DNA of 64,000 nucleotides from Allopontixanthobacter sediminis. Lineage in GTDB: Bacteria > Pseudomonadota > Alphaproteobacteria > Sphingomonadales > Sphingomonadaceae. This document shows positions 1-8,200 of the stretch, piece by piece; within the stretch, counting starts at the first letter, position 1; every line of letters starts with the position of its first letter. The translations under genes and the position numbers were made by a program. The stretch is taken from NCBI RefSeq assembly GCF_009828115.1, contig NZ_WTYL01000003.1, forward strand, positions 506,501 through 570,500, written 5' to 3'. The notes under the pieces were generated by a model. The model saw only the letters and a list, made by a program, of their open reading frames with translations, did no database searches and was not told where the DNA came from.

Positions 1-2
1 GC

Positions 3-1073
3 ACGCTGTATGACTGGACCGCCAGCCTGACCTGGGCGCCGTTCGAACAGCTCGACCTGACAGCAACATATGTGAACCGCGAAAGTCCGCCGTCGCTAAG
101 CCAGCTTGGCAGCCCGGAAGTCGTGACCTTCAACGTTTCGACTTATGATTTCGTACAGAACGAGACAGTACTGGCCACCATCACCTCGGGCGGAAATCCG
201 TTCCTGATTGCGGAAACGCAGAAGGACTGGACTTTCTCCGCCAACTGGAAGGTGCCCTTTATCGAGAATACCAATGTCGAGGCGAGTTACAGCCGGAACC
301 GGTCTGACGATGTGTCCAGCGCGTTTCCCACGCTTACGTCCGAAATCGAAGCCGCCTTCCCGGACCGTATCACGCGCGATGTGGACGGCACGCTGCTGGC
401 GGTGGACCGCCGGCCCGTCACCTATAGCCAGACGTTTCTCGATCGCCTCGCGCTAGGCCTGTCATTACGCGGCAGCTTCGGCGAGCCACGTGCCCCCGTA
501 GGCGGCGCGGAAGGCGAACGTGGTCCGGGCGCCGGTGGACGGGGCGGACGCGGGGGCCGGGGCGGTCGCGGCGGACCTCCTGGAATGCCGGGCGGTGGCG
601 ATGATGGCCGCGGCCGCTTTTTTGTCAGCCTCAACCTCACGCTCGACCTTAGAAACGAAATCCTGATCGCCCCCGGAGTACCGGTTATCGACCTCATCGG
701 CGGCGGGGGCGCGGTATCGCGTAACAATACGCGGTTTGAAGCAGGTATGTTCCGCGGGGGACTGGGCCTTCGGCTATCCGGCAGTTACCTTGGTCCCACG
801 CGGATCGACGGCAGTGATGCACTCGGCAGCAGCGATCTAGAGTTTGGCGGCCTTGCCAAGGTCGACCTGCGATTCTTCGCCGATCTGGGCACCTACTTCA
901 AGAAAGAGGATGGCCTGCTAAAGGGGCTGCGAGTTTCACTGCGGGCCGATAATGTGTTCGACGGCGCACGGCGGGTCACTGACGAGGATGGCAACGTGCC
1001 GCTGAACTATCAGCCCGCGCTGATCGACCCGGTTGGCCGCTATGTGGGCATCGACGTGCGCAAGATGTTCTGA
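3..1073 (+). CDS. TonB-dependent receptor, C-terminal part (5' end outside window)
   Basis: The reading frame is open from the first bases, so the start and plug domain lie upstream of the window. What remains looks like the last strands of an outer-membrane beta-barrel: alternating polar/aromatic segments, a last segment reading YVGIDVRKMF, and a terminal Phe as expected for BAM-recognised barrels. A Gly/Arg-rich run (several RGG units, about bases 520-600) sits between two barrel segments and is probably an extracellular loop. Family role: TonB-driven uptake of a large substrate across the outer membrane; the substrate cannot be told from this fragment. The stop is followed by 20 bases and then a convergent gene. 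Confidence 0.8.
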   Translation, partial: TLYDWTASLTWAPFEQLDLTATYVNRESPPSLSQLGSPEVVTFNVSTYDFVQNETVLATITSGGNPFLIAETQKDWTFSANWKVPFIENTNVEASYSRNRSDDVSSAFPTLTSEIEAAFPDRITRDVDGTLLAVDRRPVTYSQTFLDRLALGLSLRGSFGEPRAPVGGAEGERGPGAGGRGGRGGRGGRGGPPGMPGGGDDGRGRFFVSLNLTLDLRNEILIAPGVPVIDLIGGGGAVSRNNTRFEAGMFRGGLGLRLSGSYLGPTRIDGSDALGSSDLEFGGLAKVDLRFFADLGTYFKKEDGLLKGLRVSLRADNVFDGARRVTDEDGNVPLNYQPALIDPVGRYVGIDVRKMF

Positions 1074-1093
1074 AGCGGGGGATACCCTCCCGC

Positions 1094-1894
1094 TTAGTGC
1101 AGCTTGCTCCGCGGAAAGACCGCACGCGCCAGTCCCTTGGCTTCGAAGGGCTGCCACGCGCCTTCGGGCTGGGCAAGCCGGTCGGCGATTGCCAGCATCA
1201 CGGCCGGATTGACTCCCAGTCCGCAGTGGCTGGCATGGACTTCGATGTTTTCCGTCTGGGCGGCCTCGTCGGTCCTGGTCTGGACCGAGCCGCGCCAGCC
1301 GACGACGCCGTCCGTCTTGGTCAGGATCGAGGTGGTCGGCACCGGAGGGGCCTCGTGAAGTCCGGTAAACATGCCCCGCTGGACCGGTTCCGGCGTCTTG
1401 CCATTCAGCCATTCGAACAGGCGCGCGGCGTTGGTATGGCCGCGGTCGTCCGAAATCGGGCTGCCAAGTGAAATCACCAGCCGGACTTTTTCCGGCATCA
1501 TCTTGGCCAGTTCGCGCGCGAATACTCCGCCCAGGCTCCAGCCGATAATGGAAATCTTGCCGCCCGATCGTTCATACAGGGCCTCGACACACACTTTCAT
1601 CGCATCCACCCGGTCGTTGTCGACCCGGACGTTGCGGCCGAGATCCCAGCCCTGAACGTCGTAATTGAGACTGGTGAGCAGGCTGCGCATCGGCTTGGTT
1701 GAACCATCTGACGCCATGAAGCCGGGCAGCACCAGCACCCCGTGACCGTCGCCGCGCGGCAACAGGCTCATCGCGGGGCGGAGGGCGAAGAAGCTGGCCA
1801 GTTCAACCAGCGCGCGGGACGGTTCCGCAATCGTCAACAGGCGGCTAGGCGGCCGCGCGGTCCGGGCGGTGTCGGAAGTTCCAGCTTGCGTCAT
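1094..1894 (-). CDS. alpha/beta hydrolase
   Basis: 266-residue alpha/beta-hydrolase-fold protein. The nucleophile elbow GWSLGG is clear near residue 120, and a VLVLPGFM segment near residue 50 fits the oxyanion region. A late His within HASHCGLG may complete the triad. Its ATG overlaps the stop of the upstream acyltransferase by 4 bases (ATGA), so the two are translationally coupled. That pairing suggests a lipid or acyl-ester substrate, but the substrate is inference. No signal peptide is evident. Confidence 0.8.
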   Translation of the reverse strand: MTQAGTSDTARTARPPSRLLTIAEPSRALVELASFFALRPAMSLLPRGDGHGVLVLPGFMASDGSTKPMRSLLTSLNYDVQGWDLGRNVRVDNDRVDAMKVCVEALYERSGGKISIIGWSLGGVFARELAKMMPEKVRLVISLGSPISDDRGHTNAARLFEWLNGKTPEPVQRGMFTGLHEAPPVPTTSILTKTDGVVGWRGSVQTRTDEAAQTENIEVHASHCGLGVNPAVMLAIADRLAQPEGAWQPFEAKGLARAVFPRSKLH

Positions 1895-3495
1895 GCTTTG
1901 GTCTTTCTGGCTGCCGGTGCTTTCTCGGGCGCCGGGGATTTCTTTGTTGCGGTCTTCCTGGCTGCAGGTTTGCCAGCCGGAGCCTTTGCGTTTTTCGCGG
2001 TCACGGCTTTGGCTGATTTGCGGGCTGAAGATTTCGCCTTGTTAGGAGAATTCCCAGTCTTCGCCGTTGTTCCCACGGACGCGGCTGCGACATCGCGCAA
2101 TTCCTCGAAGCTTTCCTCGATACATTGTGCGTAAAATTCCGGATCGGGCATGATCTTGCGGCAGGCGGTGAAGGCGATCGTGGCTTCCGCGCAATAGCTT
2201 TGCACTACATGGCCGAGGCCGAGCCCGTCATTCAGGCACAGCAGGCCCATCATGCTTTCCAGCTGGGAGCCGCAGGAATAGATCGGCACCGGCGGGCCGG
2301 GCACGTTGGTGACCACGGTGGTGAATGGCGGCCCAACGCGATTGGCGAGACCGAGCCGCGTATAAAGCTGCGCGCCGAGTGCCATGAACAAGGCCGGGCT
2401 GACTTTGCTCATCTCCGTCATGTTGCGGGCGCCGATCGCGTCGGTCATGGCCTTGCTGTTGGTGGTCCGTGAATGAACGAAAGCCAGCCTCTCCGCCGGG
2501 TCTTCCAGATGCGTCCCGAGCGGCGCGATCATGGCGGCTACCTGGTTGCCCATGTCGCCCTTTTCCGTATCCGAGCGCACGGAGATCGGCGCCATCGCGG
2601 TCAGGGTCTTGGCGGGCAAATCATCCTTCGCCAGCAGATATTTGCGCATCGCGCCGCCGATGATCGCCAGGAATACGTCGTTCACCTTGCAGCCCGGGGC
2701 GAGCGCGCGGATCGCCTTGATATCGGCCAGCGGGACGCTGCGGCCTTCGACCACGCGCGCGGAGGAGATCACCTTGTTGAAACGGGTGCGCGGGGCGAGC
2801 ATTTCGCCGCTGACATTGAAATCCTTCGCTGCGAGGCCCTTGATCGCCTTGGCCAGGCCGGGTGCGGCCCGGGCCGCGACTTCCATCTGCTTTACCGGGT
2901 TGGTAACGGCGTTGAAGTAGCTTTTGCCAAGCAGCTCCGCGCCGGTCGGCACTCGCTCGGGCTTCCATGTGTCAGGCGCGGACGGCGGCGGGGTGTCGGC
3001 GGCCAGCGTGTGCAGTGCTTCCATCAGGTCGACCCCGCTCATACCGTCGATCGCCGAATGGTGGACCTTGGTGACCATCGCGTAGCAGCCCGGATCGACG
3101 CCGGGGATGTTTTCCAGCCCTTCGATCAGGGTGAATTCCCAAGGCGGCCGGGTCAGGTCCAGCGGGCGGGCGAATATCCGCGCAGCCTGGATGCACAATT
3201 GCCGCCAGTCCCCCGGTTTTGGCAGGGCAACGTGACGGACGTGATATTCGAGGTCAAAATCGGGATCCTCGATCCAGTATGGGTAATCGAGGTCGAACGG
3301 TACTTTCACCAGCCGCTGGCGCATGGTGCGGGACAATTGCATCCGGCTCTCGAAAAAGCTCAGCACATCCTTGAAGCGGACAAAGCCGCCCGGTGCGGAT
3401 TTCGGATTGTAAATCAGCAGGCTGCCTATGTGCATGGGGGAGTTGCGTGTTTCCAGCGCAACAAACGACGCGTCCATTCCCTGTAGCTGCCGCAT
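1891..3495 (-). CDS. wax ester synthase/diacylglycerol acyltransferase (WS/DGAT) family O-acyltransferase
   Basis: 534 residues. The N-terminus (MRQLQGMDASFV) and the catalytic HHxxxDG motif (HHSAIDG, residues 145-151) are typical of WS/DGAT enzymes, which transfer acyl-CoA groups to fatty alcohols or diacylglycerol to make neutral storage lipid. A PLDLTRPPW segment (about 111-119) matches another family motif. The start ATG has a GGGAG ribosome site 8 bases upstream. The last 60 or so residues form a Lys/Ala/Pro-rich, histone H1-like tail beyond the usual family end. It forms an operon with the downstream alpha/beta hydrolase and is divergent from uvrC. The family call is secure; the actual acyl acceptor is unknown. 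Confidence 0.88.
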   Translation of the reverse strand: MRQLQGMDASFVALETRNSPMHIGSLLIYNPKSAPGGFVRFKDVLSFFESRMQLSRTMRQRLVKVPFDLDYPYWIEDPDFDLEYHVRHVALPKPGDWRQLCIQAARIFARPLDLTRPPWEFTLIEGLENIPGVDPGCYAMVTKVHHSAIDGMSGVDLMEALHTLAADTPPPSAPDTWKPERVPTGAELLGKSYFNAVTNPVKQMEVAARAAPGLAKAIKGLAAKDFNVSGEMLAPRTRFNKVISSARVVEGRSVPLADIKAIRALAPGCKVNDVFLAIIGGAMRKYLLAKDDLPAKTLTAMAPISVRSDTEKGDMGNQVAAMIAPLGTHLEDPAERLAFVHSRTTNSKAMTDAIGARNMTEMSKVSPALFMALGAQLYTRLGLANRVGPPFTTVVTNVPGPPVPIYSCGSQLESMMGLLCLNDGLGLGHVVQSYCAEATIAFTACRKIMPDPEFYAQCIEESFEELRDVAAASVGTTAKTGNSPNKAKSSARKSAKAVTAKNAKAPAGKPAARKTATKKSPAPEKAPAARKTKA

Positions 3496-3615
3496 ACTGG
3501 CATCTCCCGCAGCGCCCCGATTATCACCAGGGTCACAAGGTCCGGGGTATCACAATGGGGATTGGCGTCAACTCGGGCCTTCCATGGACCCGTGCCAGCG
3601 CCTATCTCACCGGTC

Positions 3616-5559
3616 ATGACCCGCACGCCTGCAGGAACTCCCCCGTCACCCGCCGGTGCCGATCGCTTCAACGAAGACCGCGCCAGCTACACTGTGCGCG
3701 GTAGCGGCCAGCCGGACCTCGAGGCGGGGATCGCCGCGATCCGGGAAACGGTCCAGACGCTCAAGCCCAAACCCGGTGTTTACCGCATGCTCGATGCGCG
3801 CGGCGACGTGCTGTATGTCGGGAAGGCTCGCGCGCTGCGGAACCGGGTCGCCAACTACCTTCAGGTGGCCAATCTGACCAGCCGGCTGCAGCGCATGGTC
3901 AGCCAGACGCGCAAGATGGAGATCGTCACCACCAACAGCGAGGCTGAGGCGCTGCTGCTGGAGGCGCAGTTCATCAAGCGGTTTCGCCCGCCTTACAATG
4001 TGCTGCTGCGCGACGACAAAAGCTTTCCCTTCATCCTGCTCCGCATGGATCACAACTTTCCGCGGATCATGAAACACCGCGGTGCGCGGCGCGCGAAGGG
4101 TAATTATTACGGCCCGTTCGCCAGCGCGGGCAGCGTCAACACCACGATCAACGCGCTGCAGAAGCTGTTCCTGCTGAGGTCCTGCACCGACAGCTTTTTC
4201 AGCCGCCGCGACCGGCCGTGCCTGCTTTACCAGATCAAGCGCTGCTCCGCGCCGTGTGTGGGCCGCATCGACCAACCGGCGTATGACGGCCTGGTGCAGG
4301 AAGCGAAGGATTTCCTCGGCGGAAAGAGCTCCGCCGTGCAGTCTAAGATCGAGCGCCAGATGGCCGAAGCTGCGGAGAAACTGGATTTCGAATCCGCCGC
4401 CATGCTCCGGGACCGCCTGCGGGCGGCGACCTTCATCCAAGGCAGCCAAGCCATCAACGCCAGCGGCGTCGGCGATGCCGATGTCTTCGCGCTGGCCGAG
4501 AAAGGCGGGCAGGTCGGGATCCAGGCCTTCTTCGTCCGCGGCGGGCAGAACTGGGGGCACCGTGCGTTCTTTCCCAGCCACACCAGGGAGGTCGAAGAGG
4601 GCCACGTCCTCGCCAATGTGCTGGCGCAGTTCTACGAAGAAGTCCCGCCGCCTCGCACCATTCTGGTCGATCGCGAACTGCCCGACCAGACGGTCATGGA
4701 GGAAGCCTTCGCCGCCATTGCGGAACACAAGGTCGAGATATCGATCCCCCAGCGAGGTGACCGAAGGCGGCTGATGGAACAAGCGCAGCGCAACGCTGTC
4801 GAAGCGCTCGAACGGCGGTTGGCCGAAAGCGGCACCAAGGCGAAAACCCTGCGCGAACTGGCGGAATTCCTCGAATTGCCCGAAGTCCCGCAGCGCGTCG
4901 AAATCTACGACAACAGCCATATCCAGGGGTCGAAAGCGGTTGGCGGAATGGTCGTCGCTGGTCCGGAAGGCTTCCTCAAGAACCAGTACCGCAAATTCAA
5001 CATTAAGACCGCGCAAGGGAATGACGATTTCGGCATGATGCGCGAAGTCATGCAGCGCCGTTTCTCCCGCGTGCAGGTGGAAGATCCGGACCGCGACGCG
5101 GGCATGTGGCCGGACCTTGTGCTGATCGACGGCGGCAAGGGCCACATGAGCGCGGTGCGCGACACACTGGAGGAACTGGGGATTGAGGATGTCCCCCTGA
5201 TCGCTATCGCCAAGGGCCCCGACCATGGCCGCGAAGGCCGCGAAGTGTTCCATTTCCCCGACGGGCGCGAAAAGACCTTGCCGACGAACTCGCCGGTGCT
5301 GTTCCAGCTGCAGATGTGGCGCGACGAAGTTCACCGCTACGCCATCGGCGCGCACCGCGCGAAACGCAGCCGGGCGATCACCGCGTCACCACTGGACGAG
5401 ATTCCCGGCATCGGTCCGGCCCGCAAGCGGGCGCTGCTGATGCACTTCGGAACCGCCAGCAAGGTTCGCGCCGCTTCCTTGGAGGACCTGCAGCGCGCGC
5501 CGGGTGTCAGCGACGCCGTGGCGCAAACTATCTACGATTATTACCACGCGGGGTCCTAG
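3616..5559 (+). CDS. uvrC: excinuclease ABC subunit C
   Basis: UvrC makes both incisions in nucleotide excision repair with UvrA and UvrB. 647 residues from the ATG at 3616; an in-frame TTG at 3562 would add 18 residues but is less likely. The GIY-YIG nuclease domain is at about 54-130 (GVYRML...LYVGK), a UVR motif follows near 240-270 (AAEKLDFESAAMLRDRL), the RNase H-like C domain contains EIYDNSHIQG and LVLIDGGKGH, and tandem helix-hairpin-helix motifs close the protein (IPGIGPARKRALL). Length is normal. The first 45 or so residues before the nuclease domain are a low-conservation extension. Confidence 0.97.
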   Translation: MTRTPAGTPPSPAGADRFNEDRASYTVRGSGQPDLEAGIAAIRETVQTLKPKPGVYRMLDARGDVLYVGKARALRNRVANYLQVANLTSRLQRMVSQTRKMEIVTTNSEAEALLLEAQFIKRFRPPYNVLLRDDKSFPFILLRMDHNFPRIMKHRGARRAKGNYYGPFASAGSVNTTINALQKLFLLRSCTDSFFSRRDRPCLLYQIKRCSAPCVGRIDQPAYDGLVQEAKDFLGGKSSAVQSKIERQMAEAAEKLDFESAAMLRDRLRAATFIQGSQAINASGVGDADVFALAEKGGQVGIQAFFVRGGQNWGHRAFFPSHTREVEEGHVLANVLAQFYEEVPPPRTILVDRELPDQTVMEEAFAAIAEHKVEISIPQRGDRRRLMEQAQRNAVEALERRLAESGTKAKTLRELAEFLELPEVPQRVEIYDNSHIQGSKAVGGMVVAGPEGFLKNQYRKFNIKTAQGNDDFGMMREVMQRRFSRVQVEDPDRDAGMWPDLVLIDGGKGHMSAVRDTLEELGIEDVPLIAIAKGPDHGREGREVFHFPDGREKTLPTNSPVLFQLQMWRDEVHRYAIGAHRAKRSRAITASPLDEIPGIGPARKRALLMHFGTASKVRAASLEDLQRAPGVSDAVAQTIYDYYHAGS

Positions 5560-5616
5560 GGGTCGTCGAGGTTTAACCGCGGTTTTGCAGGCGATGCGGT
5601 ACCGGCGGCGGCAATT

Positions 5617-5649
5617 GTAAACGGGATGTTTACCATATGGCCGTACGGC
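5617..5649. promoter_or_regulatory. inverted repeats upstream of the CHASE2-EAL gene
   Basis: GTAAAC-N5-GTTTAC (5617-5633) is followed directly by CCATATGG (5633-5640) and GCCGTACGGC (5640-5649). All three are perfect palindromes. They lie between the uvrC stop and the start of the CHASE2-EAL gene, about 45-75 bases before its first plausible codon, where an operator could sit. No regulator is assigned. Confidence 0.4.
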
Positions 5650-5693
5650 TGCCTCTGTAAGAGGAGCGACCCATCTACCACTTCGCGCGAAAA

Positions 5694-7988
5694 TTGTTGG
5701 CCAAGGAAAGGTTCCGCCACGCGGCTATCGCCATAATTTTGGCGATACTCGTTGGCGTCACAACAATTTTGCGCCCGCTGGATATCGCGGCATGGGCCCT
5801 CCAATCGAAGATGTTCACGCACCAGGCCAGCGGCGACATCGTCCTCGTGGAATTGGGGGGAGAAGGGTCTGCAATCCGCCGCACTGATAACCTACAGCTT
5901 GCTGAGTCTCTGGATTATCTTGACAAGGTCGGCGTTGAGCGAATTTTCATCGATATGCCACTTCGGTTACAAGGAGAGCCGAAAGCTGATTTCTCTCTGA
6001 GGACGTCTCTGGAGCAACTTGGCGAACGTGTCATCTTGGCGGAAGCGGTGCAAAGCATACCTCGTCAGGGTCAGGACATTGTAAGAAGCGACCCCTATTT
6101 TGCCGAAGGGGCAAGACGTGTCAGCAGCGACTACCAAACCGACTTTATGGGCTACGTTTGGGTTCTGGCGGGGCAGAATAGCGGCCCAGAGACACAATTG
6201 AGTTCACTTGCCTTCGCGCTTGCTGCGAAGTCAGGTAAAGATGCCAGTATCTGCCCCGACTATACGATCAACATCGCATCGGTTCCCAAATTTGACCTGG
6301 ATCAGGTTGAAGGGCTTGCAGGCAAGTTGGACGAACGATTCACGGGTAAGACCGTTCTCTTGAGCGTTTCAGATAGTTCTCAGCGCAAAATCAAGGCGGC
6401 CCGTGTAGGAGAGACAACCTCGTCGATGATCCACATCATCGGAGCAGAAACGTTGATGCGTGGCAGTGGCCAGAACCCGCATTGGCTCGTTCTACTGAGC
6501 ACATTTGGTTTCGCCCTTTTACTCGGATCGATGCTATTTGCTAACAAAGAGACTAGGTTCCGCTTTTACGCAGTATGGAGCATTTTTCTCATAGCGTGTT
6601 TCATGCTGACTGCTTGGCTGGGAGTGCGGACAACCTTCTCGGAACCTTCAGCGATCGCAATTTTCTATGGTCTGTTCAGGGGGGTCGCGAACTACAAAAG
6701 ACGCTATCTCTATCGTGATGCCAGGAGCAAATTACCAAATTTTGCTGCCTTGCAACGTGACCTTGACGATGATCGGAACAGCGATTTCTGCGCGATTGTG
6801 GTGGCAAAGGTCGCCCGCTTGGACGCGGTTTTTGCTACGCTTTCGTTGACCGAGCAGGCTCGTTACTTGCGGCAAATCGGCGCTCGTCTCTCGTTGGGGG
6901 ACACTGGCGAGACAATCTACTACGACGGCGGTAAGTATTTTGGATTCTTCCTCAGGAATATGTCGACCGACGATCTGCATGAACACCTCTCCGGGTTGCG
7001 TGCGGTAGTTTCGCAATCGATCACGATTGCGGAACGTCCGATCGATGTCTCCATGACGATCGGGGCTGAAAATTGCATCGGGAAATCGGTATCCAGCCGC
7101 TTGAGTTCGGCCATCGCGGCTGCAGACCAAGCGCGTGAAGCTTATCAACCAGTGTTTGTGATTTCAGATCTTGAAGTCGACAGTGACACTTGGGATCATT
7201 CCTTGCAGGCACGTTTGGAGAGTGCGCTGTCGGAAGATAGAATATCCATCAAGCTCCAACCGCAAATCTCTTTTGCGACCGGCTTGATTGTAGGTGCGGA
7301 GGCACTCGCGCGGTGGGTTGATGAAGAACGGGGCGAGATTTCGCCAGAACGTTTCATTGGGCAGTGTGAGCGAGTTGGCCGCCTGGATGACCTGACTAAA
7401 CGCATATTGCTAAAGAGTCTTCGCGCCGCCAACTCGCTCGGAATTGATGGACACAAACCGACGATCTCAGTGAACGCTTCTGCGATTCAGTTTTTGGACG
7501 ATCGCATGGCGGTTATGATTGGCGAGAGTCTCTCACAAACGTCGATGGATCCCTCGAAATTGACCATAGAGGTAACTGAAACCGCCCGGATTGAGAACTT
7601 CGCCATTGCTCGCGACGTTTTCGAAGTAATCAAACAAAGCGGTGTTAGATTTTCGATGGATGATTTCGGCGTGGCGAGCGCTAATCTAGATGCAATGCTC
7701 GAACTACCATTTGACGAAATAAAAATTGATCGGAAGTTTGTCAGCAGGATGACCACATCGAAGCGGGCAAGAGCAATCGTCGCGAATATAATTCGTTTAG
7801 CTAAAGATGCCGGAGTCCTTGTAGTTGCGGAAGGAATCGAAGACCGCGAATCATTTGATTTGTTGAGGGCAATGGGCTGTGACATTGGCCAAGGTTTCCT
7901 GATCGCGCGCCCATTATCACTAAGTGAACTAAAAGAAACCCTTGATTTACAAATGGATATGCCAACGTTCTCCCATAAACTTGGTTAA
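5694..7988 (+). CDS. CHASE2 / degenerate GGDEF / EAL domain cyclic-di-GMP signalling protein
   Basis: 764 residues. One TM helix (8-26), a CHASE2-like extracytoplasmic sensor (about 40-255), two or three TM helices (262-332), a GGDEF-like domain (about 345-490) with the active-site loop degenerated to DGGKYFG (411-417), and an EAL domain (505-755). The EAL domain keeps its catalytic set: EAL at 536-538, N594, E626, D656-D657, K677, E713, Q733. It is therefore probably an active c-di-GMP phosphodiesterase with the GGDEF domain as a sensor or regulatory module. Starts are poor: TTG at 5694 has no good ribosome site, while a strong AAGAGGAG at 5659-5666 faces an in-frame ATC at 5673. Base composition is visibly more AT-rich than its neighbours. 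Confidence 0.85.
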   Translation: MLAKERFRHAAIAIILAILVGVTTILRPLDIAAWALQSKMFTHQASGDIVLVELGGEGSAIRRTDNLQLAESLDYLDKVGVERIFIDMPLRLQGEPKADFSLRTSLEQLGERVILAEAVQSIPRQGQDIVRSDPYFAEGARRVSSDYQTDFMGYVWVLAGQNSGPETQLSSLAFALAAKSGKDASICPDYTINIASVPKFDLDQVEGLAGKLDERFTGKTVLLSVSDSSQRKIKAARVGETTSSMIHIIGAETLMRGSGQNPHWLVLLSTFGFALLLGSMLFANKETRFRFYAVWSIFLIACFMLTAWLGVRTTFSEPSAIAIFYGLFRGVANYKRRYLYRDARSKLPNFAALQRDLDDDRNSDFCAIVVAKVARLDAVFATLSLTEQARYLRQIGARLSLGDTGETIYYDGGKYFGFFLRNMSTDDLHEHLSGLRAVVSQSITIAERPIDVSMTIGAENCIGKSVSSRLSSAIAAADQAREAYQPVFVISDLEVDSDTWDHSLQARLESALSEDRISIKLQPQISFATGLIVGAEALARWVDEERGEISPERFIGQCERVGRLDDLTKRILLKSLRAANSLGIDGHKPTISVNASAIQFLDDRMAVMIGESLSQTSMDPSKLTIEVTETARIENFAIARDVFEVIKQSGVRFSMDDFGVASANLDAMLELPFDEIKIDRKFVSRMTTSKRARAIVANIIRLAKDAGVLVVAEGIEDRESFDLLRAMGCDIGQGFLIARPLSLSELKETLDLQMDMPTFSHKLG

Positions 7989-7991
7989 TAG

Positions 7992-8020
7992 TTTACAAAC
8001 AATTAAGGTTAACGTAATCC
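7992..8020 (+). promoter_or_regulatory. putative sigma70-like promoter of the mini-ORF unit
   Basis: TTTACA (7992-7997, 5/6 to the -35 consensus), 17 bases, then TAATCC (8015-8020, a weak -10). It begins 3 bases after the stop of the CHASE2-EAL gene and would start a transcript near 8027, about 24 bases before the 12-codon ORF. Confidence 0.4.
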
Positions 8021-8050
8021 TGCTGTGTCACTCGCAACAGGAGATTAACT

Positions 8051-8089
8051 ATGTTTCGTTCAATCTGGGATTGGATCTTCGACAACTAA
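8051..8089 (+). CDS. possible 12-residue peptide (mini-ORF)
   Basis: ATG to TAA encoding MFRSIWDWIFDN. A strong ribosome site AGGAG (8039-8043) lies 7 bases before the ATG, and a rho-independent terminator follows within 20 bases of the stop, so the unit looks like a dedicated mRNA of about 115 bases. The peptide is amphipathic, with two Trp, two Phe and two Ile. It could be a bioactive or membrane-associated peptide, or a leader-type ORF inside a small RNA. No structural gene follows on this strand, which argues against a classical attenuator. Function unknown. Confidence 0.45.
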   Translation: MFRSIWDWIFDN

Positions 8090-8105
8090 GTCGGTCAGCT
8101 TATTA

Positions 8106-8140
8106 GAAAAAAATGGGTTCCATTCGGGACCCATTTTTTT
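8106..8140. terminator. rho-independent terminator, bidirectional
   Basis: Stem AATGGGTTCC (8112-8121), loop ATTC, GGGACCCATT (8126-8135) with one G-T wobble, flanked by an A-run on the left and T7 on the right. It can end the mini-ORF transcript on the plus strand and the convergent tesB transcript on the minus strand. Confidence 0.85.
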
Positions 8141-8200
8141 GTCTGTCAGCAGGACCGAGCAGCAGATGTATGATCGGTGCTGCCATTTTACCTAAACCAA

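Noticed and set aside
2473-3486. Plus-strand frame opposite the WS/DGAT gene
   Set aside because: Shadow frame; the minus-strand protein has the catalytic HHxxxDG motif.
3646-5355. Long open frame antisense to uvrC (569 codons)
   Set aside because: Composition is His/Arg/Phe/Val-rich without family features, and uvrC on the other strand is certain. High GC keeps antisense frames open.
8051-8140. trp-type attenuator, because the mini-ORF has two Trp codons
   Set aside because: No biosynthetic gene follows on the plus strand; the next gene is convergent.
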